Shown: piece by piece, positions 7,874 to 16,339 of the stretch
Numbering within the stretch: the first letter of the stretch is position 1
Layout: every line of letters starts with the position of its first letter
Source of the DNA: Gammaproteobacteria bacterium
GTDB lineage: Bacteria; Pseudomonadota; Gammaproteobacteria; Pseudomonadales; Azotimanducaceae
Assembly (NCBI GenBank): GCA_026708185.1
Contig: JAPOVK010000051.1
Location: 62,001-126,000, forward strand
Length of the DNA: 64,000 bases
Direction: 5' to 3'
The notes under the pieces: model-generated
What the model saw: only the letters and a program-made list of their open reading frames with translations
The model's database searches: none
Told to the model about the DNA's origin: nothing
Position numbers and translations under genes: made by a program

Positions 7874-9187
7874 TCAACCGCCGACCGACACGCCGATGCG
7901 CGTGCTCAGGAACTCCCGAAAGCTGCGGTTGAAGGCCATGGTGGTTGCCACCCCCGCGACGGCCACCGCTGCGACGATGAAGAGCACCGGGACGTTCTGA
8001 TCCACCGCATCCGCCGCGATGCCAGCCAGACCCATGGCCAGCGGCATCGTGCCACCCATGACGGTCATCATGACGCTCGACACCCGGCCGCGCAGCGCGT
8101 CGGGCGTCGTGGCCTGCATCAGCGTCGGGAACGTGATCATCATCACGCCGTTGAAAATGCCGCTGACGGCATTGGCCGCGAGGAAGAAGACCGGATTGGT
8201 GGCCAGTCCGAGCACCAGCGTTGATGCGCCGATGCCCAACAGGGTGGCGATGCCAAACACGAACCGCGACGGCCCGTCGATGCGCATCGCCCCCGCCAGA
8301 CCCATGCCCACGAGATTCCCGGCCGCCATCGCGGCCATGAGGTAGCCGTACCAGTCCGATGCCAGCCCGCGGTGGACATCGAGCAGAATGGGGAGCAGCA
8401 CGGCAAGCGGCGCGGTCACGAAGTTCAGCACCGCGAATGCGATGACCATGTTGCGCAGGCCCGCCCGCTGCCAGACGTAACGCAGCCCGACCACGATGTC
8501 GCCACCGAAGGCGCGAACGAGCGAACGTAGCGTCGGCGACGCTTCGGGCAGCTTCTGCGGCATGCGGATGAAGGCCTCAGACAGGGACGAGAGGAGGTAG
8601 GTGACGCCATTGACCAGGAACATCACCGGAGCGCCCAGAATCCTGAACAGCACGCCGCCAATTGCCTGACCGATGGTCATGCTGGTCATCATCGAAAAGC
8701 TGTTGAGCGCGTTCGCCGTGTTCAGTCGTTGGATGGGCACGAGGTTGGGGATCGACGCCATCACCGCGGGCCGGAAGAATGCGTTCACGACGCCGCTCAG
8801 GACGCCAGCAGCGACAAGGCAGCCGACCTTGAATGCCACCGCGTCCTCGATCACGAAGAAAGCGATCCCGAGCAGCAGCATCGCCAAGCCGAGCAGCGCA
8901 TCGCCGATCACGATCAGCCGACGGCGCGAAAACCGATCCGCGATGGCCCCGCCGATCGGCCCGAGCAGAACGCCCGGGATCGCACCAGCCATGGACACCA
9001 GGCCCATGGTCGTCGCCGACCCGGTCGCCTGCAAGAGCCAGTAGATAGTCGCGATCTGAGAGAGAGACGTGCCGACCCCGCTGACCGCCTGCCCCTGCCA
9101 AAGGAGCACGAAATCGCGGTTCAGCAACCGATCGCGCCGTAGGGCGGTTTCGGCCTTCTCGGTCCGTGGTCCTCGACGCTGTCTCAA
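7874..9187 (-). CDS. MFS transporter (EntS/MFS_3-like exporter)
   Basis: Inner-membrane transporter of about 437 residues with around 12 hydrophobic helices. Family features are the N-terminal RDFVLLWQGQAVSGVGTSL and the loop GAIADRFSRRRLIVIGD, which matches the conserved motif between helices 2 and 3. This subfamily includes enterobactin exporter EntS and macrolide pumps, so drug or metabolite export is likely. The frame is open to 9337 upstream, but a TTG at 9187 overlaps the methyltransferase stop as TTGA, the coupling seen at other junctions here, and removes a polar extension; I prefer that start. Substrate unknown. Confidence 0.85.
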   Translation of the reverse strand: MRQRRGPRTEKAETALRRDRLLNRDFVLLWQGQAVSGVGTSLSQIATIYWLLQATGSATTMGLVSMAGAIPGVLLGPIGGAIADRFSRRRLIVIGDALLGLAMLLLGIAFFVIEDAVAFKVGCLVAAGVLSGVVNAFFRPAVMASIPNLVPIQRLNTANALNSFSMMTSMTIGQAIGGVLFRILGAPVMFLVNGVTYLLSSLSEAFIRMPQKLPEASPTLRSLVRAFGGDIVVGLRYVWQRAGLRNMVIAFAVLNFVTAPLAVLLPILLDVHRGLASDWYGYLMAAMAAGNLVGMGLAGAMRIDGPSRFVFGIATLLGIGASTLVLGLATNPVFFLAANAVSGIFNGVMMITFPTLMQATTPDALRGRVSSVMMTVMGGTMPLAMGLAGIAADAVDQNVPVLFIVAAVAVAGVATTMAFNRSFREFLSTRIGVSVGG

Positions 9188-9777
9188 GTGCGCCGGTCCA
9201 GCGTCCAGATCACCGCATCGACCGGCTTCTTGAGCCACAGCCCGCCGCCGACCGGCTCGAAACGGCGCCCTAGGCGGCGCCGGTACCAGGACGCCGGGCG
9301 CAGGTACACGTCGGTGTCCGTGCGAGCCGGATTGCACAAAGCCAAGTCCTCCTCCGCCAAGGCGCCGAAGTACAACGCCTTGCGCGCGATCCGGCCGAGC
9401 GCAACGATGGCCGCAGCGGCTTCCGAGTCATCGAGGTAGGCCAGCACATCCTGGCAGACCACGAGGTCGAACGGTCTCGCAGGCGCGAAGTCCGGCAAGG
9501 CGGCCTGCTCCCAACCGTATGTCCGGCACACGTAGTCGCTGGCGTCAACGCCGTGCACAACGGTGCAGGGGAACAGGCCGGCCAACGCCTTCAACATGCG
9601 TCCAAGGCCACACCCGATGTCGACGATTCGTTCCACCTCCACGTCGAGGTGGCGCAGATAGGCCGCGACGAACTGCGCTTCGATCTCCGCATCGTACTCA
9701 CTCGCCGCGCGTGTATCGGGATTGCGGTAGAAGCGATCGTAGTAGGCCCTGTCGAACCGTGCCGCGGTGTCAGGCAT
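9184..9777 (-). CDS. class I SAM-dependent methyltransferase
   Basis: Protein of 197 residues. The SAM-binding glycine motif is seen in IVDIGCGLGRML, followed by VHGVDASDY (acidic end of strand 2) and FDLVVCQDVLAYLDD (motif around strand 4). An ATG at 9777 (MPDTAARFDRAYYDRFY) is preferred; the frame stays open upstream into the VOC gene with arginine-rich shadow sequence. It overlaps the upstream VOC gene by eight bases and the downstream MFS gene by four, so the three are probably one transcript. The methyl acceptor is not predictable. Confidence 0.85.
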   Translation of the reverse strand: MPDTAARFDRAYYDRFYRNPDTRAASEYDAEIEAQFVAAYLRHLDVEVERIVDIGCGLGRMLKALAGLFPCTVVHGVDASDYVCRTYGWEQAALPDFAPARPFDLVVCQDVLAYLDDSEAAAAIVALGRIARKALYFGALAEEDLALCNPARTDTDVYLRPASWYRRRLGRRFEPVGGGLWLKKPVDAVIWTLDRRT

Positions 9778-10333
9778 CGGGAGACCCACGGGCACTGTAC
9801 GCGGCCGCGTAGTCGGGGTACTCGTTGAGCACCTCGACCGCCGTGCCCAGCGCCGGGCCGATCGCCTCGCGCAACGCCGCGGGGGTCGGGAAGGGCTTGC
9901 CCGCGGCTCGAAGGGCGCGGACATGCTCCCGCATGCGTACCCGGTTCTCTGCACGCGCCGCCTCCTCCGAGGCGGTCAAGGATTGCTGGAAGTGCAGGGC
10001 GTTGCCGCACGGATCGCGGATGAGGACCGCGGGGAACTCGTACGGCGGCTCGATTGCGACCTCGACCGAGCCCGGTCTCCGGCCGTTCCACTCTGCAGCG
10101 AGCGACTCGAGGTCGTCGACCTTGAGCGTCACCGTGCACGGAGCGGGCGCGTCGTATTCGTTGAGCATGAACGCCGCACGACCCCGCGAGATGGCCATGA
10201 TGACCGGCTGGCCCTCGGCTTCACGCCACTCCCAGTCGATGGCGAAGCCGAGCCAGTCCACGTAGTGGGCCTTGGCGTCCGCGTATGAATCGATTCCGAA
10301 CACTGGAACCATTGCCTCGATCCGACCGGCCAT
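9770..10333 (-). CDS. VOC/glyoxalase superfamily protein with C-terminal extension
   Basis: Protein of 187 residues. The first 115 resemble a glyoxalase/bleomycin-resistance fold: MVPVFGIDSYADAKAHYVDWLGF, then AFMLNEYDAP, and the closing FPAVLIRDPCGNALHFQQS. The domain looks like the single-module form. The last 60 or so residues are helical and of unknown role. The ATG at 10333 (MAGRIEAMVPVF) has CAGGGAAG upstream as a possible ribosome site; ATG at 10312 is an alternative. It heads a minus-strand group with the methyltransferase and MFS exporter, compatible with a detoxification or resistance operon. Confidence 0.8.
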   Translation of the reverse strand: MAGRIEAMVPVFGIDSYADAKAHYVDWLGFAIDWEWREAEGQPVIMAISRGRAAFMLNEYDAPAPCTVTLKVDDLESLAAEWNGRRPGSVEVAIEPPYEFPAVLIRDPCGNALHFQQSLTASEEAARAENRVRMREHVRALRAAGKPFPTPAALREAIGPALGTAVEVLNEYPDYAAAYSARGSPDA

Positions 10334-10737
10334 GCGGCTTCCCTGGCGCCTTTTGGGGAGTCGCATCATGTGACAGTTGCACGGAGTTTTCCAAGGTCGC
10401 GTACTGGAGCGCCGCGGCCGTCTGCGGCGAAGTGTCCGGCGCGCTGGCAAGCGCAGAAAGAGTTAGCTTGTTTCATCCTCGCTGTCGTCTTCACGGGGTC
10501 TGGCGGAGACTTTGATGGGGACGTGGCGCTGGGGGCCTTGGGTGCCGCCGCGGTCATGGGTTGCCGTTCGGCATACTGGTATTCGAAGGACGGCGGGTTC
10601 GACTGGCGTCGCCAGCTGTGGTTCGGCAAGCGCGGCACTTGAGGGGAGGAGGCTCCGTCGAAGATCGACACCGGGGGACGACTGCTCGATCAGATGTTGG
10701 CTGGAGTGGGAGCTGGCATGCGCAAGCTCCCAAGCCG
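10334..10737. other. 404-base region without a supportable gene
   Basis: Short open frames exist on both strands (for example 10370-10642 plus and 10366-10671 minus), but none has recognisable domains, a convincing ribosome site or neighbours in an operon. A gene remnant is possible. The minus-strand promoter for the VOC-methyltransferase-MFS group probably lies in the left part. Confidence 0.4.
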
Positions 10738-11097
10738 TTACGCGAACGCGACCTTGAAGTCCACGAGCCAAGCGTAGACCGCGCAACCGAGGCCGATGCC
10801 GGCACCGTCGATGACCAGGTCCAGCAACTCGCCGCTCCGGCCCGCGACGAACAGCAGTTGGGCGAGTTCGAGGAGCACGCCGAAGGCGAGGAGCCAGATT
10901 GCGGGGTCGAGCAAGGGGCCGCGGCGGAAGTGCGCGAAGCAGAGCGCCAGCGTCAGGTAGAAGAATGCGGCCGCATGGGCGACGACACCGCTGAGGTCGG
11001 CAACCATGGGGCTCGGTGTGCAGGCAACCGCACTGCAGATGGCAAGCGGAATCCAGAACGCCGCCTTGACGAACACGCTCCGAGCCCGGGCGATCAA
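10738..11097 (-). CDS. VanZ-like membrane protein
   Basis: Small membrane protein of 119 residues with about four hydrophobic segments. The family pattern of a membrane-embedded Glu-x-x-Gln and a later Asp is seen in LLELAQLLFVAGRSGELLDLVIDGAGIG. VanZ relatives affect glycopeptide tolerance, but most are uncharacterised. The TTG start at 11097 overlaps the fabV stop as TTGA, so it is translationally coupled to fabV and is the last gene of a GyrI-like/fabV/VanZ-like unit. Confidence 0.8.
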   Translation of the reverse strand: MIARARSVFVKAAFWIPLAICSAVACTPSPMVADLSGVVAHAAAFFYLTLALCFAHFRRGPLLDPAIWLLAFGVLLELAQLLFVAGRSGELLDLVIDGAGIGLGCAVYAWLVDFKVAFA

Positions 11098-12269
11098 GTA
11101 CCGTCCATCGGATCGACGTCGGCGTCGTAGTCGATGCCGTCGAATCCGAAGCCGAACAACGCCAGGAACTCGTCGCGGAACTGATCGAGGTCGCTCAATG
11201 CGCCGATATTGTCGCTGTCGACCAGGTCCCAGCGGCGGCGGACTTCGATCTGCACCGAGTCCGCAAGCTCGCGGGCATCGGCGCGTAGGCGGCCATCCTT
11301 GTCGCCGCCGATGGCGTCGCCGTAGAGGCCGTCCCGGAACAACCGGTCGATGTGCTCGATGCTCGTCTCGTGACTGCCCTGCTCACGCATGACCCGGAAC
11401 AGGATGGACATGTAGAGCGGCACCACCGGGATGGCCGTGCTGGCCTGGCTGACGATGGCCTTGAGCACGGCGACCCGCGCCTCGCCACCGATGTCGCCGA
11501 GGCGAGACTGAATGGCGGCGGCCGCGCGGTCGACATCGGCCTTGGCCCGGCCCAAAGTGCCCTCGCGGTAGATGCGGGCGGTCAGGTCGCTGCCGAGGTA
11601 CGAGTACGCGACCGTCTTGAAGCCCGGGGCAAGGACGTCGGCGCTTAGCAGCGCGTCGATCCACCACTCCCAGTCCTCGCCGCCCATCACCTGGACGGTG
11701 GCAGCGGTCTCGTCCTCGTCCGCCGGCGGGAGCACGATTTCCCGCACTTCGCCTTTGTTGACGTCTAGGCTCTTGACCGCCAGCGGTTCGCCTAGGGGCT
11801 TGATCGCCGAGCGGAACTGCTCCCCCGTGCGCGGGTTGGTGCGTACCGGAGCGGCCAAGCTGTACACCAACAGGTCGATTTGGCCCATGTGCTTTGCGAT
11901 CGCAGCGATCACGCGTTCCCGGGTCTCGTCGGCGAACGCGTCGCCATCGAAGGTCAGCGCCTGCCGGCCCTGCCCCTTGGCGGCGTCTTCGAAGGCCCGG
12001 TTGTTGTACCAGCCCGCCGTGGCCGTGCGCTTCAGTCCCGGCGGCTTTTCGAAGGACACGCCGATGGTGTCGGCCCCGCAGCCGAAGCCGGCGACGATCC
12101 GCGAAGCCAGGCCGAAGCCGCCCGAACAGCCGAGTACGAGGGCACCCCTAGTGCCCGGGAAAGACCCGCGCCCCTGGACCGACGCGATCTGTGCATCGAC
12201 GTGGGCGCGGCAGCCTGTCGGATGCGCCGTGGTGCAGATGAACCCGCGGATGCGCGGCTTGACGATCAT
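11094..12269 (-). CDS. fabV: trans-2-enoyl-CoA/ACP reductase FabV
   Basis: NADH-dependent enoyl reductase of 391 residues that completes each elongation round of fatty acid synthesis; FabV enzymes are typically triclosan-insensitive. The N terminus MIVKPRIRGFICTTAHPTGC is a strong family signature. The cofactor loop is GCSGGFGLASR, slightly different from the more usual STGYGLA form. The catalytic Tyr-x8-Lys is Y234/K243, almost the same numbering as characterised FabV. The ATG at 12269 overlaps the upstream gene stop as ATGA. It is co-transcribed with a GyrI-like gene and a VanZ-like gene. Confidence 0.96.
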   Translation of the reverse strand: MIVKPRIRGFICTTAHPTGCRAHVDAQIASVQGRGSFPGTRGALVLGCSGGFGLASRIVAGFGCGADTIGVSFEKPPGLKRTATAGWYNNRAFEDAAKGQGRQALTFDGDAFADETRERVIAAIAKHMGQIDLLVYSLAAPVRTNPRTGEQFRSAIKPLGEPLAVKSLDVNKGEVREIVLPPADEDETAATVQVMGGEDWEWWIDALLSADVLAPGFKTVAYSYLGSDLTARIYREGTLGRAKADVDRAAAAIQSRLGDIGGEARVAVLKAIVSQASTAIPVVPLYMSILFRVMREQGSHETSIEHIDRLFRDGLYGDAIGGDKDGRLRADARELADSVQIEVRRRWDLVDSDNIGALSDLDQFRDEFLALFGFGFDGIDYDADVDPMDGT

Positions 12270-12736
12270 CTCGCTTGCTCCGCTTCGGCACACAGATGGT
12301 AGATGTCGGTACGCCGCTCCGCCGGATCATCGTCCCAGTCCCCGTAGATCTCCCAACTGACGCCGGCGAGCGTATGGCCTTGATCGGCGCACCAGGACAC
12401 GAGAGCGCCGTGCACTTGTGGCAACTGGTCGTACTCACCGTAGTGGTATGTATGTGCCGCCAACCCGCTCGGCGTCTGCGACTGAACCACGTCGCCTTCG
12501 GCGTCGAACGGCGGCTTGAGTTGCACGCCGATCTCGACGTCCATGTCCCCGGGCGGAAAACCGCGGTACAGCCACACGTTGTGACCGTGGCCCGTCAACT
12601 CCCGGTTGCGAATGAACGCCCAGACCCTGTCCATCATCGGAAACATGGCGGCGGGGATGTCTGTCATCTTGATGCGCGCTTTGACCACGGCGATGGTCTG
12701 TGCTTCGACGCGGGCGAGCGTCATCTCATTGGCCAT
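12266..12736 (-). CDS. GyrI-like small-molecule-binding domain protein
   Basis: Stand-alone effector-binding domain of 156 residues, the type found at the C terminus of AraC/MerR regulators and in GyrI. Seen are the N-terminal strand VEAQTIAVVKARI, the middle VWLYRGFPPGDMDVEIGVQL, and the characteristic C-terminal SWEIYGDWDDDP with a following R-x-D pair. No DNA-binding domain is present. Relatives bind or hydrolyse small hydrophobic or cationic molecules. Its four-base ATGA overlap with fabV suggests a role linked to lipid synthesis or antibiotic tolerance, but this is inference. Confidence 0.78.
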   Translation of the reverse strand: MANEMTLARVEAQTIAVVKARIKMTDIPAAMFPMMDRVWAFIRNRELTGHGHNVWLYRGFPPGDMDVEIGVQLKPPFDAEGDVVQSQTPSGLAAHTYHYGEYDQLPQVHGALVSWCADQGHTLAGVSWEIYGDWDDDPAERRTDIYHLCAEAEQAR

Positions 12737-12784
12737 GCGGGCTCCACGAATCCCTCAACGGGTCGCGAACCATATCAACTTTCG

Positions 12785-15214
12785 CTAGGGCATCGACCAG
12801 TCGAGACTGCGCGTAACGCTCGCCGTTCCCTGTTCCGCGGCGATGACCTCCCGACCGTTCATCGGATAGTAGGCCCAGGATCCGTTGACATGCCGGAGCA
12901 TCAGGTCGTCCGACCCGTCTCCGTTGAAGTCGCCCACGGCTGCGACCTGCCAGTCGAGGTTGGTTGGCAGGTTCGCCCGGCCACGACCCGCCATCGTCCT
13001 CCGTCCCCGCATCGGGTAGTACTGCCAGGTGCCGTTCGTATGCCGCACCAAGACGTCATCCCGGCCGTCGCCGTTGAAGTCGCCGACGGCCACGGGTTGC
13101 CACGCCAATGCCTTGGTCAGGTTCGCGAAGCCACGACCGCTGGCAACCGGGCGGCGACCGTCCATCGGGTAGTACGTCCAGTTGCCGTTGCGGACGTGGC
13201 GAAGCAGGACGTCGTGTCGGCCATTGCCGTTGAAGTCGCCAACGCCGACAAGCTGCCAGTCGAGCCGATCGGTGATTTGCGCCCGGCCGGACGCGTCCGC
13301 GAGGATCTCTGCACCGTCCAGCGCGTAGTAATGCCAAGCGCCGCCAGAGTGGCGCACGAGAACGTCGTCTTGGCCATCGCCGTTGAAGTCGCCAGGACCG
13401 GCGATCTTCCACTCCGGGAACCGGGTCAGCGTCGGTGCCCCACGATCAGCGCCTTGCGCCCGTCGGCCATCCATCGGGTAGTACCGCCAACGCCCGTCGG
13501 CGTGGCGCAGCAGGACATCGTCACGGTCGTCGCCATCGAAGTCGCCAACCCCGGAAAAACGCCAGGCGCGATCCGCCGGCAAGGTCGCCGAGCCGCGCTG
13601 GGCCGCGATGTTGGCGCGACCGTTCATCGGGTAGTACGTCCAGCGGCCGTCCCGGTGGCGTAGCAGGAGGTCGTCGGAACCATCCCCGTTGAAGTCGCCG
13701 GTATTGCGCCCCGCGAACGGCGTCAGATCATCGAAAGTGTTCGGAAGCAGGCGACGTATCCAGCCATCGCCCTTCGTCAGGACGTACAGTTCGCCGCTCG
13801 CGTCGACGCTGACCCGGGCGTCGACGCGCTCCGACCCCGGCCGATAGGTGTTGGGGAATCCCGCCTCGTCGACCAGGTCGCGCTCCGTCCCGTCGAAGGC
13901 GATGCGCAACTCCTCGATGGGTGCCTGGCCGTCCTCGGGCAAGTTGTCGGCATCGATCGCGAACAGCCGGCCGCGCGGGAAGTCCGTGAACACGTACTTG
14001 CCAACCAGTTCGGGGATCGCCGCGCCGCGATAGACGAATCCGCCGCCGATGGCAAAGCCCTCGTCGTGGTCGTACTGGGCGATCGGGTAGACGAAGGGCG
14101 TCGGGTCGTTCTCGGGCCTCGGATAGGCCGGTCCCAGGCCCCGGTTGACCGCGTGCCCAGTCGCGAACGTACCTTCGCGCAAGCGCCAGCCGTAGTTCGC
14201 GCCGGCCGCGCCGAGGTTCACCTCCTCGATCTGGTCCTGGCCGATGTCGGAGATGAACATCCGGCCGTCGACGTCCCAGGAGAACTGTTGCGGGTGGCGC
14301 AGGCCGTACGCCCAGATCTCCGGCGCTACGCCCTCTTGGTCGACGAAGGGGTTGTCTTCGGGGATCCCGTAGCTGGCCCCGTCCTCGGTTTCCAACGGGT
14401 CGATTCGCGCGATCGTGCCAAGTGGTTCAGAGCGGCCCTGGCCGTAGTTCCTGGGGTCGTGGGCGCTGCCACCATCACCGAAGCAGATGTAGAGCAGGCC
14501 GTAGTCGGCATCGTCCTCGGTCGCCGTGGGATTGAAGGCGATGGTGCCGATATTGTGATTCGCCGCGAATTCGCCCACCCGGATCACTTCCCGCGATGTG
14601 CCGTCAAAGGTCCTGGCCGTCGGCGCGGTCGCCGTCCACTCGCGGACCACGCTGACTTGCGTGAGATTGGACTCGTCGGCGTAGTCGGGTTCTCCGCTAT
14701 CCCGCGTCGCCGTGAAGGCCGTGTAGAACTTGCCGTAGCCGGGTTTGCCGGTTTCGGCGAATTCGGGATGGAACGCGAATCCCATGAAGCCGGACTCGTT
14801 GGGCAGGGCGCCGGCGTAGAGGCTCAGCCCTTGGTCGCGTAGATCGAGGTAGACGGTCGGCGTTCGCGCCTGGGTGTCGGTCAGGTAGAGCACGCCGCGG
14901 ATGTCGTTGAAGGCCAAACGGTCGGGAATGCCCGGCACAGCTTCAAGGTACTGGATGCGGGTTCGCGGATTGTTCGTTCCTTGCGGGGTCGCCGCGTCGA
15001 AGGTCTGCGGCGCGCGGACAAAGGGTATGGCCGCCACGACGGTGTCGCCTTTGACGACCTCGTCCGGCAAGGGATCGTTGATCGGTGCCTGCGCCATGCT
15101 CGTGAACGCCACGGCGACTGCCAAAGCCTGGCCCACTCGCCGGAACCGCCGATCATTCGCGGCCACCTGCCCTAGCCAGAATGCGGACGTGGACCTCCGC
15201 GCACCCCTGATCAC
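12785..15214 (-). CDS. secreted PQQ-type sugar dehydrogenase-like propeller with six FG-GAP-like repeats
   Basis: Exported protein of 809 residues. A hydrophobic segment around residues 27-42 ending in SMAQA looks like a signal peptide. Residues about 70-490 resemble the glucose/sorbosone dehydrogenase propeller (GFMGFAFHPEF, YICFGDGGSAHDP, IWAYGLRHPQQFSWD, ISDIGQDQIEEVN, GANYGWRLREG). Residues 506-809 are six repeats of about 50 residues with core GDFNGDGxDDVLLRH and WxYYPMxGR, resembling calcium-binding VCBS/FG-GAP modules. Periplasmic or surface oxidation of a sugar or polymer is likely. The GTG start at 15214 overlaps the ankyrin gene stop as GTGA. The first codons overlap a dispersed hairpin repeat, so the mature start is uncertain. 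Confidence 0.87.
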   Translation of the reverse strand: MIRGARRSTSAFWLGQVAANDRRFRRVGQALAVAVAFTSMAQAPINDPLPDEVVKGDTVVAAIPFVRAPQTFDAATPQGTNNPRTRIQYLEAVPGIPDRLAFNDIRGVLYLTDTQARTPTVYLDLRDQGLSLYAGALPNESGFMGFAFHPEFAETGKPGYGKFYTAFTATRDSGEPDYADESNLTQVSVVREWTATAPTARTFDGTSREVIRVGEFAANHNIGTIAFNPTATEDDADYGLLYICFGDGGSAHDPRNYGQGRSEPLGTIARIDPLETEDGASYGIPEDNPFVDQEGVAPEIWAYGLRHPQQFSWDVDGRMFISDIGQDQIEEVNLGAAGANYGWRLREGTFATGHAVNRGLGPAYPRPENDPTPFVYPIAQYDHDEGFAIGGGFVYRGAAIPELVGKYVFTDFPRGRLFAIDADNLPEDGQAPIEELRIAFDGTERDLVDEAGFPNTYRPGSERVDARVSVDASGELYVLTKGDGWIRRLLPNTFDDLTPFAGRNTGDFNGDGSDDLLLRHRDGRWTYYPMNGRANIAAQRGSATLPADRAWRFSGVGDFDGDDRDDVLLRHADGRWRYYPMDGRRAQGADRGAPTLTRFPEWKIAGPGDFNGDGQDDVLVRHSGGAWHYYALDGAEILADASGRAQITDRLDWQLVGVGDFNGNGRHDVLLRHVRNGNWTYYPMDGRRPVASGRGFANLTKALAWQPVAVGDFNGDGRDDVLVRHTNGTWQYYPMRGRRTMAGRGRANLPTNLDWQVAAVGDFNGDGSDDLMLRHVNGSWAYYPMNGREVIAAEQGTASVTRSLDWSMP
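12788..13699 (-). repeat. six in-gene repeats of about 150 bases
   Basis: Six consecutive units encode the C-terminal repeats of the dehydrogenase-like protein. Each starts with a GDFNGDG-type calcium loop, then a DVLLRH strand, a WxYYPMxGR motif, and a variable stretch ending in a tryptophan. Unit 3 has diverged most (YYALDGAEI). The nucleotide sequence is also conserved between units, which suggests recent duplication or gene conversion. Confidence 0.85.
15180..15205. repeat. dispersed hairpin repeat, copy 2
   Basis: AATGCGGACG, TGGA, then CCTCCGCGCACC: the same layout as the copy at 4567-4594 with a few changes. Arms GCGGA/TCCGC pair, then one C-C mismatch. It overlaps the first codons of the sugar dehydrogenase-like gene, encoding part of the segment before its signal peptide. 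Confidence 0.55.
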
Positions 15215-16263
15215 TGCACACCTCCCGCCGCGGCGCGGCGCCTCAAGTCCTGCACAAGCGCGTCATCCCGCGCGATCCGTTCGATGTGTCCCCAATTCGA
15301 CGCATTGGGCCTCGCGCCGACATCGATCAGACACGCCAGGGCCCGCGGCCGCCACGCGTGGATCGCGTAGCCGAGAGGGGTGTCGTGGTCCTGTCCGGCG
15401 AGGACCGCCGGATCCCGGGCGGCGAGTGTGCCCACGAGGTCCAGGTCTTCGAGCACGATCGCCGCCGGCAACGTCATCTCCGCGCCGTGAGCGACGAGCG
15501 CGCGCACGATTTCGATATCGCATTCCTGCGACAGCATATGCAGGCAGGCGGTGTAGAGCGCCGTCTGACCGTCGGCGCATGCACAGTTCGGATCGGCGCC
15601 GGCGTCGAGCAACGCGGTCACGGCCGGCAGGTGATTGTTGTGCGCTGCGTGATAGAGGGCCGTGCGGCCATCCGCGCTGTGGTCGTCGACCCCGTTCCGG
15701 CCGTCCTCGAGCAACGCGACCAATCCGGCGGCATCGCCAAGTGCGGCCAGCGTCCAGAAGTCCACCGTCGCGCCGTGTCGGCGGAGCAAGGCGACGACTT
15801 CAGTTGCCGGTTCTGTCTTCCACGGGCCAGCATGCAGCGCATGTTCGAGCGCCCTCCGGCCGCGGTGATCGACCGCGTCGACGTTCGCACCGCGCTCGCA
15901 CAGCTCCGCCACCAACGCGGCGTTGCCCCGCTCCGCCGCGTAGTGCAGTGCGGTCGCGCCGCTTGCGTCTGCTTGGTCGAGCGCTCCCGGGTCGGCACTA
16001 AGGATCTGCACGGCCCGTTCGTTGTCCTCCAATAGGGCGCAGCTCGCGAGGTCTGGCTCGCAGCCGCCCGCGCGCATCGCCCGCACCGCGTCCGCGTAGC
16101 GCTGCGTCCGTCCGGAATAGCCGTACAGGGCAACCTGTCGGAGGAGCACGTTGGCCTCGGCGGGGTCCATGCCACGCCAGTCCGCCGACTCGACAACGGC
16201 GAGCACATCGTCCGCGTCGCCGGCCTCGACGGCCGTGGCGAGCCTGGCTGCTACGTCGGTCAC
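15211..16263 (-). CDS. ankyrin-repeat protein
   Basis: Protein of about 350 residues built largely of ankyrin repeats, for protein binding. Clear units are ASGATALHYAAERGNAALVAELCERGANVD, GRRALEHALHAG, DGRTALYHAAHNNHLPAVTALLDAGADPN and DGQTALYTACLHM; degenerate repeats flank them. No signal peptide or catalytic domain is seen. The frame is open to 16380, but that would overlap the divergent transporter start. A GTG at 16263 (VTDVAARLATAVEAGD) starts at the first folded-looking segment; an ATG at 16341 is the alternative. It overlaps the downstream dehydrogenase-like gene by four bases, so the partner may be exported while this protein appears cytoplasmic. Confidence 0.82.
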   Translation of the reverse strand: MTDVAARLATAVEAGDADDVLAVVESADWRGMDPAEANVLLRQVALYGYSGRTQRYADAVRAMRAGGCEPDLASCALLEDNERAVQILSADPGALDQADASGATALHYAAERGNAALVAELCERGANVDAVDHRGRRALEHALHAGPWKTEPATEVVALLRRHGATVDFWTLAALGDAAGLVALLEDGRNGVDDHSADGRTALYHAAHNNHLPAVTALLDAGADPNCACADGQTALYTACLHMLSQECDIEIVRALVAHGAEMTLPAAIVLEDLDLVGTLAARDPAVLAGQDHDTPLGYAIHAWRPRALACLIDVGARPNASNWGHIERIARDDALVQDLRRRAAAGGVQ

Positions 16264-16339
16264 CAGCGTTTCAGATTGGTCCGTGACGCGCGTACCGGCC
16301 GAACGATACCATCGTGGCGCTGTCGGGAGGGGAGTCCGC

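Noticed and set aside
10370-10642. Possible 90-residue plus-strand gene
   Set aside because: No domain, no clear ribosome site, and an equally long minus-strand frame in the same place.
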